DNA from: Sycobia sp. Sy_11
Taxonomy: Eukaryota; Arthropoda; Insecta; Hymenoptera; Epichrysomallidae
Reading direction: 5' to 3'
Length of the DNA: 64,000 nucleotides
NCBI GenBank assembly: GCA_018907035.1
Contig: JACCIC010000151.1
Span: 496,001-560,000, forward strand
Made by a program: the position numbers and the translations under genes
In this document: positions 1 through 10,769 of the stretch, one piece after another
Layout of the letters: each line of letters starts with the position of its first letter
Position numbering within the stretch: position 1 is the stretch's first letter
Notes under the pieces: generated by a model
The model's database searches: none
Told to the model about the DNA's origin: nothing
What the model saw: only the letters and a program-made list of their open reading frames with translations

Positions 1-6
1 ACGCGA

Positions 7-783
7 TTACCACTCTTCTTTAATACTTTTTACTTTTTCATAATAATCTTTAATGTGATAGATTATTGGATTAGTCTTTATAACTCTTGTTATTGTAAAA
101 ATTTCAGTTGACCAGTTTGGTTTATATCCTTTTTCAAAAATATTTTTTATTTTACTTATTCGTACGTTATCTCCTACTTTGTATTTTGCTTTTTTCATAT
201 TCATATTTTCGATTGGAAAATGCTTCTTTATCTCTTCTGCATTTCTATTGGTTACATTTGAAGGCTCAATTCCTATTGTTCGATGCTTTCTTGAATTATA
301 AACTTCGTGTAAATCTGTTAGGATATCCATCCATTTATAGTTTCCCTGCTTACTGAATTGTATCCACATTGCATTTTTTAACGTTCTATTAAATCTTTCA
401 CATATGCATGCATGAAGATTACTGTGCAAAGAATATAGATTTATTTTATACTTTTTCATGAGATTTTGAAAGTGAGAATTGTAAAATTCTTTTCCTTGAT
501 CAGTTTGTAGATTAGATGGTACTCGTCCTTGTTTCAATATCCCATTCATAGCCTTAGTAACATCGTTGCCACTCTTTGACCTTACTGGAATGGCCCATGC
601 AAATTTTGAAAATATATCAATGACAGTGAGTAAATAATGAAAACCTTTATTGTCCTTCGAGAAAGGTATCATTTCTACAAGATCAGCCTGCCATATCTCA
701 TCTGTTGCACGTATATCATAGTTTCTTCGCTCATACCTACAGCGTGCTGGTTTGAGCTCATCAACCACTTTTTCGCGGTACAT
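7..783 (-). CDS. Retroviral-type integrase of a Polinton-like element
   Basis: The 258-residue reading frame is uninterrupted. It contains an rve-type catalytic core: first Asp in WQADLVE, second Asp in QTDQGKEFYN, and Glu in CERFNRTLK, which I count as 33 residues after the second Asp. After the core comes a basic, chromo/SH3-like C-terminal part starting near KYKVGDNVRI. In this group the integrase inserts the linear viral DNA into host chromosomes. The N-terminus is uncertain: the first Met lies just upstream of the core and any zinc-binding N-domain appears to be missing. The gene overlaps the decayed fibre-like frame upstream. All three acidic residues are present, so it is the best preserved gene of this element, although its partners are broken. 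Confidence 0.82.
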   Translation of the reverse strand: MYREKVVDELKPARCRYERRNYDIRATDEIWQADLVEMIPFSKDNKGFHYLLTVIDIFSKFAWAIPVRSKSGNDVTKAMNGILKQGRVPSNLQTDQGKEFYNSHFQNLMKKYKINLYSLHSNLHACICERFNRTLKNAMWIQFSKQGNYKWMDILTDLHEVYNSRKHRTIGIEPSNVTNRNAEEIKKHFPIENMNMKKAKYKVGDNVRISKIKNIFEKGYKPNWSTEIFTITRVIKTNPIIYHIKDYYEKVKSIKEEW

Positions 784-1157
784 ATTTTTTTTTCAATCTC
801 TTTTATAATATTATTTGTGTTTTTAAGAAGTTCCGTTACGTTCTCTGTCAAATTATCATATTTTTTAATAAGATCCCCCAGTTTTGCTTCTACGAACAAG
901 CGAATACCTTCATACCTTTACTCAAAATCTTGAACGTATTTAACCGATTCAGAAATTTCAAATGATAACACATCTACTTGGGTCTTTATTGCTACATTAA
1001 ACATTATCACCATAATTGCATCATTTTCTTCTGTATATTCCCCAATATTATAAAGTCGTTTACTTTCGATATCATAATTTCCATCCAATGTAGTATTGAA
1101 GCCAATACCTGGAGGACCTCGGCTCTCTTTGGAGACTTCTAAAGTTCTTCCAAACAC
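675..1157 (-). pseudogene. Fibre-like/coiled-coil protein of the virus-like element, broken
   Basis: Two open segments, 1157-918 and 899-675, are in the same minus-strand frame and are separated by one TAA near 915. The first segment has a short collagen-like GPPG motif followed by a glycine/aspartate-rich stretch (DGNYDIESKRLYN). The second is rich in Leu, Asn and Lys with heptad-like spacing, suggesting a coiled coil (LTENVTELLKNTNN). The position beside the integrase and the collagen-then-coil design suggest a fibre or attachment-type virion protein; that role is inference. No ATG opens the frame, and the 3' end runs into the integrase coding region. Confidence 0.4.
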
Positions 1158-1199
1158 GTCAACTCATGTTGCTACTGATGAAATCGCCTATGAACGTAT

Positions 1200-2159
1200 C
1201 AATATGTGCATCTTATTTCGCGTAATTCTTCCATAATGGATTGAATTTCATTGACGTGATTGTTATTCCCATCGGGTTGTTCGGCAGTTAGTAATCTTAC
1301 TCTCTCAACAAGCTCATTCATATCATCCCAGTATTCTAATTCTATTGAAGAATTTTTCTTTGCTATTTTATATTTAGGTAAGATTGCTCCTCCTCCCTTT
1401 TTTTTGTACCAGTAGCACAGTTGCGAAACATCGGTGCAATGATGTTGAAATATTTTCGACTCTTCGATGAGCGTATAGATCCATCTTTGCTATGTTTTTT
1501 CCGGTGAGCACTTGTTGCTTCCAGAATACTGCGATAATTCTCACGATCTGCTGAACTTATCAGTGTGTCGTCTGGTTCTTTTTTTATGAGTAGCTCCATT
1601 AGTCCATTACTTTTAGGATAAGTTAAATCTTTCACTTTTATTTTATTATCATCAAATTTAATTTCAGAATCGCCAAGCATGTATGCTCCTCCAATATTTC
1701 TTACTCCATATATGTTATTGAATGTACTGCGGCTTTGATCTAAAATATTGGTCTTAACACTGTCTTCGTGCATCGATTTGAATGTTGAGTTCATCATTGA
1801 GTTATCCAATGAGGCAAAATCATCATCGGAATCAAAATCTTTTATGGAAGCTGAGCGAATATTATTATCTAACATAAAACTTAATTTTTTCGAGATGTAG
1901 TTGGCTTTTTAATCATGTAATCATCCGAAATCAGATTAGAAGATAGTCAATTTTTTAATTCGACAAGCTTTTGAAGGGGTGTAATGACTGGTTTCAATGT
2001 ATCACCTACAACTTTTTCGAGATTCTCTCTCTCCTGTTTCAATAGTGCCGACTTTTTTCTAATGGCTTTACAAGCTTGCAAGAGCTCGCTAAGGATATTC
2101 TTTTCTTTTTCCAATTTCGACATGCTGTCGTGCTGCTGTGTAAAATTGAACTGAGTCAT
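1200..2159 (-). pseudogene. Virion-associated protein of unknown function (DUF8207-like), broken
   Basis: Three minus-strand pieces appear to be one former protein. Residues encoded at 2159-1947 form a charged helical or coiled-coil N-terminus ending in KPVITPLQKLVELKN. Positions 1875-1363 (170 aa) carry a core with YMLGDSEIKFDDNKI and a KSRKYFNIIAPMF motif. A further piece at about 1370-1200, in another frame, has a conserved acidic tail (NELVERVRLL, then NEIQSIMEELREI). The same tail recurs in frame in the second copy near 16060-16250, which supports its belonging to this protein. Such proteins are common in arthropod Polinton-like elements and may be virion components. The DUF assignment is from memory and unverified. 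A frameshift near 1365 and stops near 1900 break the gene. Confidence 0.5.
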
Positions 2160-2169
2160 TAAGATTTTT

Positions 2170-2865
2170 TTAATTTCTTTTTATTGCAAAGCAGTCAAAG
2201 CCTTTTCTGTATCTTCCATTATCCATCGTTCTATCTTTGTCAATAACAACAAATCTAAATTTATCATTTTTCCAGCATTCAGAACCAAGATTTCGAATGT
2301 CGTTAAAATTGAGAGCAGTATTGACATAATCATCATAAATATGTTTTAAATTCACATCATCTTGGCGATAAATTACTAACATATTAATATTATCTCTAAT
2401 AAGATGTTTTGGAATATGAGCATATGATTGGCATAGGTAGAAGCAGTCTACACTTTTATGTCTCCCCACGCAGAAAAATGCTCTCACGTTATCCTGCTTC
2501 TCACAAGCTACACTATCAAAAATGATAATTCAATTGGGCAATGCTTCATCGGGTGATATTACAGATTCATGTTCACTAACCGGCAAATATGTCATACTTT
2601 GAATAGGTTCTAAAATTTTTTACAGAAATAGATACTTTGGCTGATTTAACGATTTTGAATAAACATACACATTCTCGAATCTAAGGCCGTTGGCATGAGT
2701 GATAAAAGCTAATAAGCTATTTGTTTCCCCGCAGTTTGATGGGCCGCTAAATACTGCTCCTATACTATCTGGTAGTAACTCTGCATGCCGCCTTTTCCTT
2801 TTTTTCTCGATTCCAAAATCAAAGTTGGTGATGGGGAGTTTGATTGTTTGCTCAGTGAAATCCAT
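2170..2865 (-). pseudogene. A32-like FtsK/HerA-type DNA-packaging ATPase, inactivated
   Basis: The N-terminal piece (2865-2620) has a Walker A region reading GPSNCGET, with Glu where the catalytic Lys is expected. After a broken stretch with stops, the Walker B region (IIIFDSVACEKQDN, about 2530-2490) lacks the second acidic residue usual in this family. The C-terminal piece (2487-2170) has the conserved GRHKSVDCFYLCQSY and IPKHLIRDN motifs. This ATPase family pumps viral DNA into capsids. Both nucleotide-binding motifs are damaged in addition to the stops, so this copy is dead. The gene lies divergently from the PLA2-like gene, which starts about 120 bp away on the plus strand. Confidence 0.75.
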
Positions 2866-2988
2866 GTCCCATGACTAAGTCAAATATATCATTGAACGAT
2901 GAAAATATATAAATGCGTGTTTTATAGTTTTTTAAAAGCAGTTACAAAATAGTAGTCGAAGACGATCGTTCATAAATCTCGAAAACAG

Positions 2989-3752
2989 TTGAAACGTGGC
3001 GGATGGTTACTTGATAAAGTAATCAATAATTTACCATTTGAAATGAATCTTCCTGGATATCAATACTGTGGTCCAGGAACTAAACTAAAGAAACGAATAA
3101 AAAGAGGTGATCCAGAAATTAATCCGCTTGATCAGACATGTAAAGAACATGACATGCAGTATGCCAATCAAAACAGTAATCGTAATATTGCCGATATGAA
3201 GCTTGGCAGCGGGTTAAAGCAAATGATTCTACTCTTGCTGAGAAAGCCACTGCTCTATCTGTTGCAAGTGCTATGAAATTAAAGGCAAAAACTGGAATGG
3301 GACTAAAATTCAGCAAGTTGGTTACGGCAGCGAAAAAATCATTAAAAGCAAGCAAAAATTCGTAGAAAGTCATTCAATCTGCATTAAAGGGTGCTCGTGC
3401 AGCTGTTAAGAACAATAGTGGAAAAAAGAAAGTTATCGTTCCACGTGTTCTACCACTTCCATCTAAAATTGGTGGAGTTCTTCCATTTCTTATACCACTA
3501 TTTGCAGGACTCAGTGCAACTGGTGCTCTAGCAGGAGGTTCTACTGGAATAGCAAAAGCAGTAAATAGTGCTAAAGCTGCATACAAAGATTATGAAGAAA
3601 GTATGCGACATAATAAGGCGATGGAAGCTATTGCTTCAGGTAAAGGTCTCTATCTTATGCCATATAAGCATGGAATGGGGTTATTTCTGAAACCGCATAT
3701 CGGACATGGACAAGTTAAAAAAAAACTTCGATTTAACTTTGCCAAATCTGCA
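2989..3752 (+). pseudogene. Parvovirus-type PLA2-like domain plus pX/pVI-like basic protein, broken
   Basis: The N-terminal part carries the calcium-loop and catalytic signature of viral phospholipase A2 domains: YCGPGTKL, then DQTCKEHDMQYA with the His-Asp pair. Downstream, after a frameshift near 3210 and a TAG near 3363, the plus strand encodes a lysine-rich stretch, a hydrophobic Ala/Gly-rich segment (about 3470-3560) and a Gly-rich motif GKGLYLMPYKHG. This order matches virion proteins of Polinton-like viruses, where the PLA2 domain and hydrophobic segment are thought to disrupt endosomal membranes. No ATG opens the frame; the first codon of the open stretch is TTG. The end of this protein and the start of the protease cannot be separated cleanly. 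Confidence 0.65.
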
Positions 3753-4094
3753 TTGTCAGATTATGATCTTATGAAATATGCACGTATATTAAAAATTCCA
3801 TATTTTCGAGGCATTTTCATGTGAAATAATCTGCCTCATAATGGTCCATGGTACAACGAATCTGCTATTGTTAATCTTGATGATTCACAAAATAAAGGTA
3901 CTCATTGGGTGTCTTATCGAAAGAGAGGTTCTGATATAATGTACTTTGACAGTTTTGATGATTTAAGGCCTCCCATAGATCTCATGAAATATTTCAATGT
4001 AAATGAAATAAAATACAACTATAAAAGATATCAGAAGTTCGATTCATTTATTTGTGGTCACCTCTGTCTTCATTTCTTAACCGATAGTCTATAA
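3753..4094 (+). pseudogene. Adenain-like (C5) cysteine protease, interrupted
   Basis: The reading frame is broken by a single in-frame TGA at 3822-3824. After it come the hallmarks of an adenovirus-type maturation protease: a His in GTHWVSY, an acidic residue in YFDSFD about 20 residues later, and a Cys in FICGHLCLHFL near the end. These would be the His, Asp/Glu and Cys of the catalytic triad. In relatives the enzyme cleaves capsid precursor proteins. The upstream segment (LKIPYFRG) is in the same frame as the pX-like protein, so the two may have been fused or overlapping. The frame ends at a TAA just after the catalytic Cys, as is usual for this short protease. Confidence 0.7.
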
Positions 4095-4129
4095 AGAAGG
4101 ACTTGATTGTCTAAATTTAATCATTCTCG

Positions 4130-4828
4130 GTAAATCAGTCATAAAAGATAGTTTCACATTAACTCTCTCAGGCAGATCTTCTGTTTTAGAAGCTGATTAT
4201 TTTCCCTCTATTGAACTCGCAAAGCATAAAAAAATTTGTTTTAGGCTTAGTCGAACTGTTAACCTTTAACTCAATTCCGAATATTGGCAATACAAATAAT
4301 AAACTACATTTACAATGGTAAGTGGTTACTATTCCCACCGGTAGTTACGAGATTAATGATATCCATCAATTTTTATCAACCACATTGAAATCCAAAGGAA
4401 TTGATTTTTCCTTGAAAGCCAATGATAACACATTTAGAAGTGAAATAAAGTGCAGTGTTCCATTAGATCTTAGTCTTCAAACATCGATAGGTAGTCTTCT
4501 CGGCTTTACTCCTCGTATTTTCAAGGAAAACACAGAGCACAGTTCTGATTTACCAGTGAAAATATTGAAAATCAACGCACTCAGAGTCGAGTGTAATATT
4601 ACTGCGGGAGCTTTCATCAACAATAAAAAGGTTCGTACCATTCATGAATTCTTTCCCAGAGTTCCTTCAGGATATAAAATCATAGAAGTTCCACCTCATG
4701 TTAGATATCTACCACTGAGTGTTAAGTCTATAGATCATCTTTAAATTCGAATAGTCGATCAAGAGGGAAATTTGGTTAACTTTCGAGGAGAGGAAGTTAC
4801 TATTAGACTTCATATCAAATCTATATAA
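4130..4828 (+). pseudogene. Penton-like minor capsid protein, broken
   Basis: A segment at about 4150-4320 in shifting frames (LTLSGRSSVLEADYFPSIEL) leads into an open frame at 4322-4744. That frame has the conserved signature RVECNITAGAFINNKKVRTI followed by HEFFPRVPSGYKI. A TAA at 4742-4744 is followed in the same frame by the expected C-terminal tail (RIVDQEGNLVNF to about 4828). This is typical of the vertex/penton-like minor capsid protein of Polinton and adintovirus elements. The same gene is present in the second copy (17690-17940). The position between protease and major capsid gene fits the usual order. At least two frameshift or stop lesions make it non-functional. Confidence 0.65.
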
Positions 4829-5004
4829 TGGGGATAGTTTATAATTCTAGCACGCATATAAGTCCTCCATCATGTCAATCGACAATCAGTCGATTGAAGA
4901 ATTTGAGACCATTAACATGGAAAAGCATTTAGTTCCTCCAAAGTCTAGGTCTAAAAGTTCGTGGCAAAAATTCACTTGTATAATTTTCTGTTGCTTCTTG
5001 AAAA

Positions 5005-6241
5005 ATGGACGAAATTCTAAAAATTCAATCAGGTGTCGTGTTCGATGAGTCAATTGCTCATTACAGAATCCACGCACATTAGCTATACACAGCACTAAGC
5101 TTTGATAACGATGACGAAATTTGTATTTCTAACCAATATCAAGATTTGTGTCTTCTACCGATCATGAAGTTCTATCCATATTACTGGAAAGTTTAAAAAA
5201 ACTGATGGTAGTTTGCCTATGAAATCTAGATTTTTTAACTGTACTATTGTCATCTTTTTGATGAAATTCACTATGAAATTAATGGAGACGAAATAGACAA
5301 AAGTAAAAATGTAGGATTAAGTAGTGTGATGAAAGGGTGGACTTCGTTTATTCCCAATGAGACTCACATGCTTGAAAATGCAGGCTGGCTTGACAATGAA
5401 GAAGCGTCGAAATCTCTGGTGGATAGGCAAGGAAACATTGACATTGCTCTTCCACTGAGTATGATTTTGTGCTTTGCAGAAGATTACCAAAAATAGTAGT
5501 TAATTTGAAATATAAATTTATTCTCATAATATCAAGATCGGACATTAATACAATAATCCATGAAGGTACTACAGTTGGTAATAATATTATATATGAAGAA
5601 TGTGACATAAAAATAAGCAAGATTGAATGGCTAATGCCTTATGTCATTACATCTGATAAACGAAAAATAGAACTTTTAAATTTTATTGGCAAGAATAGTT
5701 CTATCTCAATGTGTTATCGTTCATGGGTACTATTTGAATATCCTGTTCTACCAAGCTCTAATAAACATATCTGGACAGCGAAAACTTCTAATCAATTGGA
5801 AAAACCTCGCTTTATCATTATTGGCTTACCGATGAAGGAAAAAAATGAACCTGCTGCAAATGCAAGTCGTTTTGATCATAGTAATATTAGTAATATGAAG
5901 CTTTTCTTAAATTCACAATATTATCCATATAATAATCTAAATCTTGACATTACTAATAATAAATATGCACTACTCTATGATATGTATGCAAATTTTCAAA
6001 AAACATACTGTGCAAGAGATCCTCAACCACTCCTTACAAGGACTTTCTTTTCAATGAACCACTCATAGTTATCGATTGTTCGTGACAAAATGAATCTATA
6101 AAGAACACTCCTGTAGACGTGCGGCTGGAAATTGAGGCAAGAAATAACTTCCCAAACAATACTACAGCTTATTGTTTGATCTTACATGACCGCATCGTTC
6201 AGTATAATCCAATAAGTGGAGATGTGAGAAAGATTATTTAA
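5005..6241 (+). pseudogene. Major capsid protein (double jelly-roll type), broken
   Basis: An ATG at 5005 opens MDEILKIQSGVVFDESIAH and is soon interrupted. The main open part is 5469-6068 (199 aa); the C-terminus continues in another frame to the TAA at 6239-6241, with motif AYCLILHDRIVQYNPI. The total of about 410 codons is somewhat short of a full hexon-like protein. The gene follows the penton-like gene, as in Polinton-like viruses, where this protein forms trimeric double jelly-roll capsomers. Comparison with the second copy (18120 on) shows an extra stretch of about 45 bp near 5057-5105 here. The fold is inferred from family knowledge and position. Confidence 0.65.
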
Positions 6242-7085
6242 ATAGCCAATGGATAATATTACAAAGAGAAACTCTTGAAATTATTTTATTAATTGTCCAT
6301 TAGCAACCAACAGAAAAAAAAACAACTAAAAAGTAGAATTAATAGCTATAGGCATAATGGCACATTTCAAGGCGCACTGTCCGCTCCTCCAGGCACTGCT
6401 CGATTGGAAAGCAACCTTGAGTAATTCGTCGGTGTGACGTTGGACGGGATACTGGCACAATTTTGAAGAGTGGGAGTGTGCCAGAATGAATGTATACGTT
6501 CTGGCACACATTTTGCTCTCCCAGTATGCCTATAGCCTACCTACTGAGACCTGCCGTACTTATGCATGGTAGGTCGTTTGTTTCTCCAGAGTAAGCGCTA
6601 AAGTGCCGGTCTCATCGCCTACTGGTAAGCGGAGCAACTGCCCCGTATACCGCTATAGCGGGAGCGATGTAATATGCGTATCATAACAGTTTCTCGAACT
6701 CTTCTATTATCATATAAATAAACTAAAACTAATCACTTACCTTCGCAAAAATTTTAAAATAATATAGTATATCTAATATCCAGTTTGACAGTCGAAATAC
6801 TAATAATCATCGTTTTCTACGCGTATCGCAGGTTAATATTCTACTCACACATAAATTTAATAAAAGATGAATTTATTAAAGCAATAAATTTAGTTTTTAA
6901 TAATATAATTTTTTCTTTTGAAAATAATTTTAATGAACAAAGATATGGTAATCCAATGAGATCCTCTATCTCAACGTGTTCAACATAAGGAATAGAATAG
7001 AAAGTAAACTGTAAAGACTGTAAATACAGAAACAAAAACAAGGAATATATTATATGAACGACAGTATAGCTTAAGAAGCATGAAT
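6242..7085. other. Intergenic, with a GC-richer island and a perfect hairpin
   Basis: No coding potential is convincing here. Positions 6340-6670 are GC-richer than their surroundings and may mark the end of the virus-like element or an unrelated insertion. Within it GTGTGCCAGAA (6476-6486) pairs perfectly with TTCTGGCACAC (6499-6509) across a 12-base loop. The rest, 6690-7085, is AT-rich without recognisable structure. Confidence 0.3.
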
Positions 7086-7770
7086 GATTCGGACTAAAGA
7101 AAAAAAGTTTAGACTTGTTACTTTCTTTCTATTTTGAAAATTTAAATATTTTAGAATAAAATATTAAAATTAGATGTAAAAGAGAGGTTCTTGAAAGTTT
7201 TCATATTTTGAAAAATCGCAATAATATCAATTTAATGTTAGAGTCAAGTAAACTGGATAACACTTATCATTTTTTATTATTATAAAAATTATGTTTTACA
7301 TTTAAGTTAGGAGGGAAGGTGTTCTATAAATATTATACAAATGATTTTAGAGTGTGGATAGGGTATATATTGTAGCATGATTGGTTTATTAGTTTAATAT
7401 AGTCCTTGAAGATGAACCATAGCGGTTCGCTACGTCGTACACCCGAACAGAATTTAAGTTTAAGGTTGTGGGGCAGTCAGATTGTCCTCTGCTAACATAG
7501 AATATAGTTTATTATTTTTATTATTTTAATTTTCATTATTTTTAATTTTTAACCTAATTTATTGTTAGTAATTTATATTTCAGATTTTTCGGGGGTATTT
7601 ATCAGTAAGGACAGTTTCACTGTTATTAATTTAGTACAATCCATTATAGTATAAAGACTGTAAGACCGATAATAAATATTTAATAATTTAATTCAAAACA
7701 GTCAACCAAAATAAAATTTTTAATTTTTAATTTATAGATGTTTAGTTATTAATTTATATATGTTTAAATG
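7086..7770 (+). mobile_element. Penelope-like element (PLE) 3' remnant
   Basis: The stretch 7170-7290 matches, with substitutions, sequences at about 20570-20665 and 34320-34415, both downstream of GIY-YIG-type endonuclease remnants. It therefore represents the 3' end of the same PLE family. It is followed by a degenerate hammerhead-like motif (7401-7440) and by the AT-rich terminal region with the TAAGACCGATAATAAATATT end module, which is also seen near 34900-34960. No reverse transcriptase is readable. Confidence 0.5.
7401..7440 (+). ncRNA. Degenerate hammerhead-ribozyme-like motif in PLE
   Basis: GAACC (7414-7418) and GGTTC (7424-7428) form a perfect stem II with loop ATAGC. The flanks CTTGAAGAT and GCTACG resemble the hammerhead core (CUGANGA and GAAA) but with changes at the first core segment and in GAAA, so it is unlikely to cleave. 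PLEs are known to carry hammerhead ribozymes in their terminal repeats. The homologous site at 34672-34695 keeps both core strings. Confidence 0.35.
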
Positions 7771-8683
7771 ACCAATATGTTACGAGGTATTTAGTAAGTT
7801 TCAATGAAGCGGGAAAGAAGGAGATTAACTAATCAAACTAACTTTTAGCTAAGTATTACAACTTTCTTTAATGATTGAAATTGCTGAGCTATATCGGAAC
7901 GGAAGGTACTCAGGATCAAGTCTCACAGAAATTTGTCGGAAAATAGTCATCTGGTTTTTAACGAAGCTTTGCAAACAGAATCATAATTCTACTCGACCCA
8001 AGACAGATTAAATTGTAAGATTGAGCTATGTGAGAGATAAAATGAGTAGCACAAATAATTTGGTTCGAGTACGAGAGACGTGAAATAATATTGCCCGTTT
8101 TCCCGTCCGAACTCTTTTAATTAATGTTATAAGAATTTTTTAATGTATTTGGCATTTGCTGATCGGCCAAAATCATCGCCGCGCATATATTTACCTCTAG
8201 TTATCATTTTCATTATTTTACAGATTTCGTTACAATAATATTGGTTTAATAAGCCAATTAAGTGTTTTTTTAAAAATACAAGCGGTAAAATAGTATGAAA
8301 CTTAATGTAAACGATATTGAACGTCTTAGCTATTGTTCCTTTGAAACTCGAAACTTTAAAAAGAAGTTAATACATTAGATTATAATTTTAAAAAGAACCT
8401 TTAAGAACAGTTTTGTAAATTACTTCATGGAGTTGCCTTTAATTTAAACCATATGACTCCACATCAGTTTGCGAAAAGCATTTATAATTTCTAGGTCAAC
8501 TATTTTCTTTGTTAGATTGATTGTGGGTGGCTAGACTCATAAAAGATTATTTACTAGTATCGATACGCGCTTAACAGAAGAGTTATGAATAAAACATAAA
8601 AATTATGACAGTTTGATATTAACTAAAGGTATTAGTATTAGGTACATAATACTAATACTACTACTAATAATAGTATTAGGTTA
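7771..8683. other. AT-rich intergenic sequence, nothing recognised
   Basis: No open frame of note, no repeat matching elsewhere in the window that I could see, and no RNA-like structure. Confidence 0.3.
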
Positions 8684-8853
8684 ATCATCATATCATAATA
8701 TCATATCATATCATTATCATATCATATTATATCATATCATTATCGTATTATATCATTATCGTATCATATCATATCATATCATATCATTATCGCATCATAT
8801 CATTATCGTATCATATCCATATCATCTCATATCATATCATATCATATCATACT
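8684..8853. repeat. Degenerate (TATCA)n pentanucleotide tract
   Basis: About 170 bp of ATCAT/TATCA repeats, interspersed with TATCATTATCG variants. It lies immediately upstream of a foldback-family arm. Confidence 0.9.
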
Positions 8854-8857
8854 AATT

Positions 8858-9699
8858 TGTAAAGACAAAGCGTGTTTTTGTTTGTACACGATAACCGAAA
8901 AGCTACTGAACTAATTGTTCTAAAATTTGACAAATAGATTCTATATAATCTTGGGAAGGACATGGCATATGTTTTTTATTGAAAATCATTTTACTTTCAC
9001 CAATAAATTAAGTTAATGGTTTGAACAATCAGTTTTTCCAACGGCCACTAGGTGGCGTCTTGAGTCACGAACATCAACTCAAAGTAGTCCACTTAAAGTA
9101 TTAATTTCAGGCCAGCTCAAACGAATAAACGAATGTTCATACCCAACTTTGGAATTCATATCCTAAAGAAGGTGTGACGATAGTCGGTATTATCCTTTTT
9201 GTTCTTCAGGTTAATCTGACACTACTCTCACACCTTATGGATATCTTTTGATTTTTATAAATTTTATTTTATCTTACGTGGAAAAATCTCTCTCTCTCTC
9301 TTTCTCTGTCTCTCTCTCTCTCTCTCTGTCTGACTGTCTCTGCTTTCTTTCTCCTTCTCCTATAAAATGGTCTTGAATTCCAAATCATGCTGAATATAGT
9401 TTATGACGATAATTTATATTTTTGTTTTTATACATTATATTAACTTGAGAATTGTGACAGAGACAATGTTTTTTTTTAGTTTGAACAAAAGAAATGATGG
9501 CAAAACAGGGTTTTTTTACCAACCTTGAAACTATGTATATATAGATATATCGTCACTTCTGCATAAAAAGGCAATATCCATCGTCTGCTTAGAAAATATA
9601 CTATTCGCCATACCATTTTGCTTGAATTTCAATTGGCTTATCAATTCAATTCAATTATTTATTTTATTTTTGTAAATTTTATTTTTCTTCTCTCTCTCA

Positions 9700-9730
<31 letters not shown>

Positions 9731-9960
9731 TATCTTTGTTTCCTCTTTCTCTTATAAAATCGTTCCGTATGCCAAATCATACCGAATATAGTTTGTGACG
9801 ACGAATTATATTTTTATTTTTATACATTATATTAATTTCATAATTGTGACAAGAGACTATGTTTTTTTTAATTTGAATAAAAGAAATGATGGCAAAATAG
9901 GGTTCTCTACCAACAACCTCGAAACTATGTATATATAAATAAAATGTATCGTTAATTCGG
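8858..9960 (+). repeat. Single-arm fragment of the foldback-like family, with internal duplication
   Basis: From 8863 the sequence follows the right arm of the large foldback element (59480-59790, then 61006-61440) module by module. The modules are AAAGACAAAG, the GGCCACTAGGTGGC box, TTCTTCAGGTTAATCTGACA, a (CT)n tract, and a segment ending CCTTGAAACTATG. The last two modules are duplicated in tandem with a spacing of about 390 bp: (CT)n at 9288-9345 and again at 9692-9725. This copy lacks the opposite arm. The family's next module resumes at 12040, so 9960-12040 may be an insertion or a rearrangement. Confidence 0.65.
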
Positions 9961-10769
9961 AATAATAATAATTATGATGGGTATCACAAGGCGCCTGCGC
10001 CATTTTGTCCGTGAGTACGAAGACGACGCACGCAACATCCCACGGTAAATAGAAAGTTACTTGGACGAAAATAATCTATATTATAGATTAAACAAGTCCG
10101 TTGATAATCGATGTTTAGAGTATGGCTTCACTGATTATTAATTTGTAAAAATTAATTAAATTAACATTACATTTAAGGCGACAATTTATATCTATGGTCG
10201 ATTTTATTTTAAATTCTATAATTAATAAATAGTATATAATGAATATATAGTAGTTCTATAAGTTATACTTATTAAGATAGAAAAACTAAACTCACCTGAA
10301 AATTTAAAAACTTATCTATTATTCTGCTTTTCCAAAAAAAATTATCTGTTCATTTAAAATGAGGATGCGCGCTGGAATCTAGTTCAGACTTATACAAAAT
10401 ACTTCGATTTATTTTATTGGATTGTAAAAGCCCGTTAAGATAATGCACTAGTGAATAGTAAATTTATACGTTAACAATTATATAAACAATTAGTGGCTAG
10501 TATAGATTTTCTCAATCTTAGATATGTATATAGTAAAGTCGAAGAGATTTTGCATTTCAATAATATGGGCACGTGTAATAGTTAAACTGTTGACATATGG
10601 AGTAATAGCAGTATGAAAATTGTTGAACAATCTGCGCAGATTTGTATAAAAAAAAAAAAATGCTTAGGTCACTTGTCTTCCTATATCATATTTTCACCTT
10701 TACAAAATCTATTAATAAAGTTAAAAAAACATAATAATATTTTCGTTACTGGTTTTTATTTAAATGTAT
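9961..10769. other. AT-rich spacer, nothing recognised
   Basis: No coding or structural signal beyond a short GC-richer patch at 9990-10050. Confidence 0.3.

Larger units (their letters stand above)
1..6241. mobile_element. Polinton/adintovirus-like endogenous element, decayed, cut by the window edge
   Basis: A run of genes on two divergent strands has the content expected of a Polinton (Maverick)/adintovirus-type element. On the minus strand are an integrase, a fibre-like protein, a coiled-coil virion protein and an A32-like packaging ATPase. On the plus strand are a PLA2-like/pX-like protein, an adenain-like protease, a penton-like protein and a major capsid protein. Most genes carry stops or frameshifts, so this is a fossil. 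The family-B DNA polymerase and the terminal repeats typical of the group are not visible; they may lie left of position 1 or be lost. The identification rests on motifs and gene order, without a database search. Confidence 0.8.
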
